Source of the DNA: Chara braunii
Lineage: Eukaryota; Streptophyta; Charophyceae; Charales; Characeae
Direction: 5' to 3'
NCBI GenBank assembly: GCA_003427395.1
Contig: BFEA01000599.1
Location: 70,558 to 101,605 of the forward strand
Length of the DNA stretch: 31,048 bases
Part shown: positions 29,904 through 31,048 of the stretch, piece after piece
How positions within the stretch are numbered: position 1 is the first letter of the stretch
Layout: every line of letters starts with the position of its first letter
The notes under the pieces: model-generated
The model's input: the letters and a program-made list of their open reading frames with translations, nothing else
What the model was told of the DNA's origin: nothing
The model's database searches: none
Translations under genes and position numbers: made by a program

Positions 29904-29972
29904 CTTTTCCTCTTCCCTTTTGCAGCCTTCTGGAGTAAGTTTTTTGCTTCTGTTGTTCCTCCTCTGCCTGTT

Positions 29973-30436
29973 CTGGTTCGCAGGTTACCACCCGCCAGAC
30001 TGCTATTTCAATTTTGAGTCTCTGTTCTCAGGCCCCTGACTGTTGGCGCCCTTTCTCAAATTCCTCTTTTGCCACTTTCGGATCTCGATACTTGGCGCCA
30101 TCCGGCATTCTGGCGCCCAGACTCGGGCCTTAGATTTTCAGTTCAGCCCTGAGGCAATTTGCACTTCTGCCCTCGGGACTGAACTTGAGTCCGGTACTTA
30201 AGATCAGACTCAAGCCCAGTACGGGCAACCAGTTTTCAGCCTCATTGGTTGTGTTCAGTGTGACTAGGCTTCAACATTGTGTTCAGGAATCCAAGACTGC
30301 GACTTTGCAATTTTGCCACTTTGTGGCTGCGCCCATCGAGTCGTGTCGAGTCTGCGTCGAGTTGAGTGAGCGTGTGTGTGCGTTCTCACTCTCCCTCCCT
30401 CTCCCAGCCTCACTGCCCTGTCTCCGCCTTGTTACA
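29973..30436 (+). repeat. Ty3 3' LTR (first 28 bp missing)
   Basis: Aligns with 18411-18898 of the 5' LTR at roughly 93% by eye, with a deletion of about 16 bp around 30053. It ends GTTACA exactly before AGAGG. The first 28 bp and any polypurine tract upstream are lost at the LINE junction. Confidence 0.85.
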
Positions 30437-30441
30437 AGAGG
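30437..30441. repeat. Ty3 target-site duplication, right (AGAGG)
   Basis: Matches 18378-18382. Confidence 0.7.
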
Positions 30442-30954
30442 TCTTAGGTCTAGATTAGGTTAGGTAGGAATTTGTGTAGAGATTGTGGGCCTGTCAGTGC
30501 ACCGCCTCCTTCGTATGCACTGCTCTGTGGGTGTGTCGGGGTATTGCGGTAGTTTCCCGGCCTCATGGTACACCTGCGGAAGTCCATACTTACACTGTTC
30601 GATCCTGGTTCCAGTCTGAGGGTGGGTCGCCGCATTGATAGTAGAAGGGTGTTAGACACCCATAGACTCCGCTAGATGTGATACAGGTGGGGAATGGTCG
30701 TGGGTTGGTGTAGGTCTAGGTCTAGAGACAGGTCTGGGTCGCACCGCTGTAGGGCGCGACTTGCTATCTGATTAGGATAATACAAAAAAAGTTCATGAAT
30801 GATGGCCCCTGGAGGAGACTGTCCTTGGGGCTGTCACAAGCCATCTGATCTCCTCACTGGTTGAGTACAACAACAGGCACCCCCCGAGGCCTACCATCCA
30901 GCCTCTACTACAATCTGGACTTTTCAAAACAGGAAAAAGAAGAAAAGAGAGACA
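30442..30954. other. Unassigned flank
   Basis: GT-rich sequence outside the Ty3 element. No gene, RNA or known repeat recognised. Confidence 0.3.
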
Positions 30955-30979
30955 TAGATAGATAGATAGATAGAGATAG

Positions 30980-31048
<69 letters not shown>
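30955..31048. repeat. (GATA)n(GA)n microsatellite reaching the window end
   Basis: GATA units with one GAGATA interruption to about 30999, then (GA)n running off the end of the window. Confidence 0.95.

Larger units (their letters stand above)
24549..29972 (-). mobile_element. Antisense LINE retrotransposon, nearly full length
   Basis: On the minus strand: ORF1 remnant (29903-28730), a 43-nt spacer, then ORF2 (28686-24549) with APE endonuclease, RT and a zf-RVT type region. This is the standard two-ORF layout of APE-type non-LTR elements of the L1 group in plants and algae. The left boundary leaves only about 38 nt after the ORF2 stop before the gag relic, with no poly-A, no T-run and no tail hairpin like the other LINE copies. 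The right boundary abuts LTR sequence that lacks its first 28 bp. The junctions look like deletions rather than a clean target-primed insertion. Confidence 0.85.
18383..30436 (+). mobile_element. Ty3/gypsy LTR retrotransposon with nested insertions
   Basis: The element starts with TGTTACGG and ends with GTTACA, flanked by AGAGG on both sides. It contains a 5' LTR, PBS, gag knuckle, protease, RT, RNase H and a truncated integrase to about 22752. The interior from there to about 29972 is foreign: a cysteine-rich frame, a microsatellite, a second gag relic and an antisense LINE. The 3' LTR resumes at about 29973. The two LTRs differ at roughly 6-7% of aligned sites by eye plus one indel of about 16 bp, so the insertion is old, in keeping with the broken pol. 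That both LTRs belong to one insertion is inferred from the matching 5-bp flanks and shared orientation. Confidence 0.75.

Noticed and set aside
24515-29997. ACCCGCCA direct repeat as target duplication of the antisense LINE
   Set aside because: The right copy (29990-29997) is an ordinary part of the LTR, and LTR homology already starts at about 29973. The repeat therefore does not abut the LINE end; likely chance microhomology.

Overview
This is a repeat-dense stretch of a eukaryotic nuclear genome. It contains no intact host gene and nothing that looks bacterial. Pieces of Ty3/gypsy and LINE retrotransposons, solo LTRs, small non-autonomous DNA elements, U6 snRNA pseudogenes, a tRNA-like SINE head and long GA/CT/GT microsatellites fill nearly all of it. 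The LINE reverse transcriptases carry a zf-RVT type C-terminal region, and the Ty3 leader has a plant-style initiator-Met primer binding site. One short exon relic resembles plant AXR1/NAE1. Together these fit a large streptophyte (green alga or plant) genome. A charophyte such as Chara is my impression from sequence style, not something shown here.

Left third (1-11 kb). A repeat ending in poly-A (305-1481) is followed by unexplained GC-rich sequence. Next is a 514-bp element full of TCCGGA palindromes with a 10-bp target duplication (2487-3020). Directly after it is the last-exon relic of an AXR1/NAE1-like gene, interrupted by a stop. A family of small elements with CCACC-type inverted ends next to TTAA-like sites is scattered at 3605, 4418, 7661 and 9551-10437. 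A U6 pseudogene (7096-7170), a complete reverse-oriented solo LTR with a perfect 5-bp duplication (8461-8968) and a strong long-stem hairpin (9255-9328) lie between them.

Middle (11-18.4 kb). This part is mostly simple repeats and low-complexity sequence, then a second copy of the 305-1481 repeat (14326-15375). That copy is flanked by inverted copies of a palindromic module joined to GA/CT tracts. A 5'-truncated, broken LINE follows (15655-17460). All three of these LINE-type tails carry a small hairpin, and one copy has a compensatory base-pair change. A second U6 pseudogene and a tRNA-like SINE head follow.

Right part (18.4-30.4 kb). A single Ty3/gypsy insertion appears to span 18383-30436. 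It has a 5' LTR, PBS, gag knuckle, protease, RT, RNase H and the start of integrase, and a 3' LTR about 11.6 kb away. The 5-bp flanks match (AGAGG on both sides). Its pol is cut at about 22752. The interior then holds foreign material: a cysteine-rich minus-strand reading frame, a microsatellite, a gag relic of a second retroelement, and a nearly full-length antisense LINE (24549-29972) with ORF1 and an APE-RT-zf-RVT ORF2. All retroelement coding regions are broken by stops or frameshifts, so nothing here looks autonomous.

I found no convincing undescribed biological system. The most useful leads are the covarying hairpin in the LINE tails, the TCCGGA element, the TTAA-flanked mini-element family, the nested Ty3 insertion with matching target duplications, and the cysteine-rich minus-strand frame at 22.7-23.3 kb.
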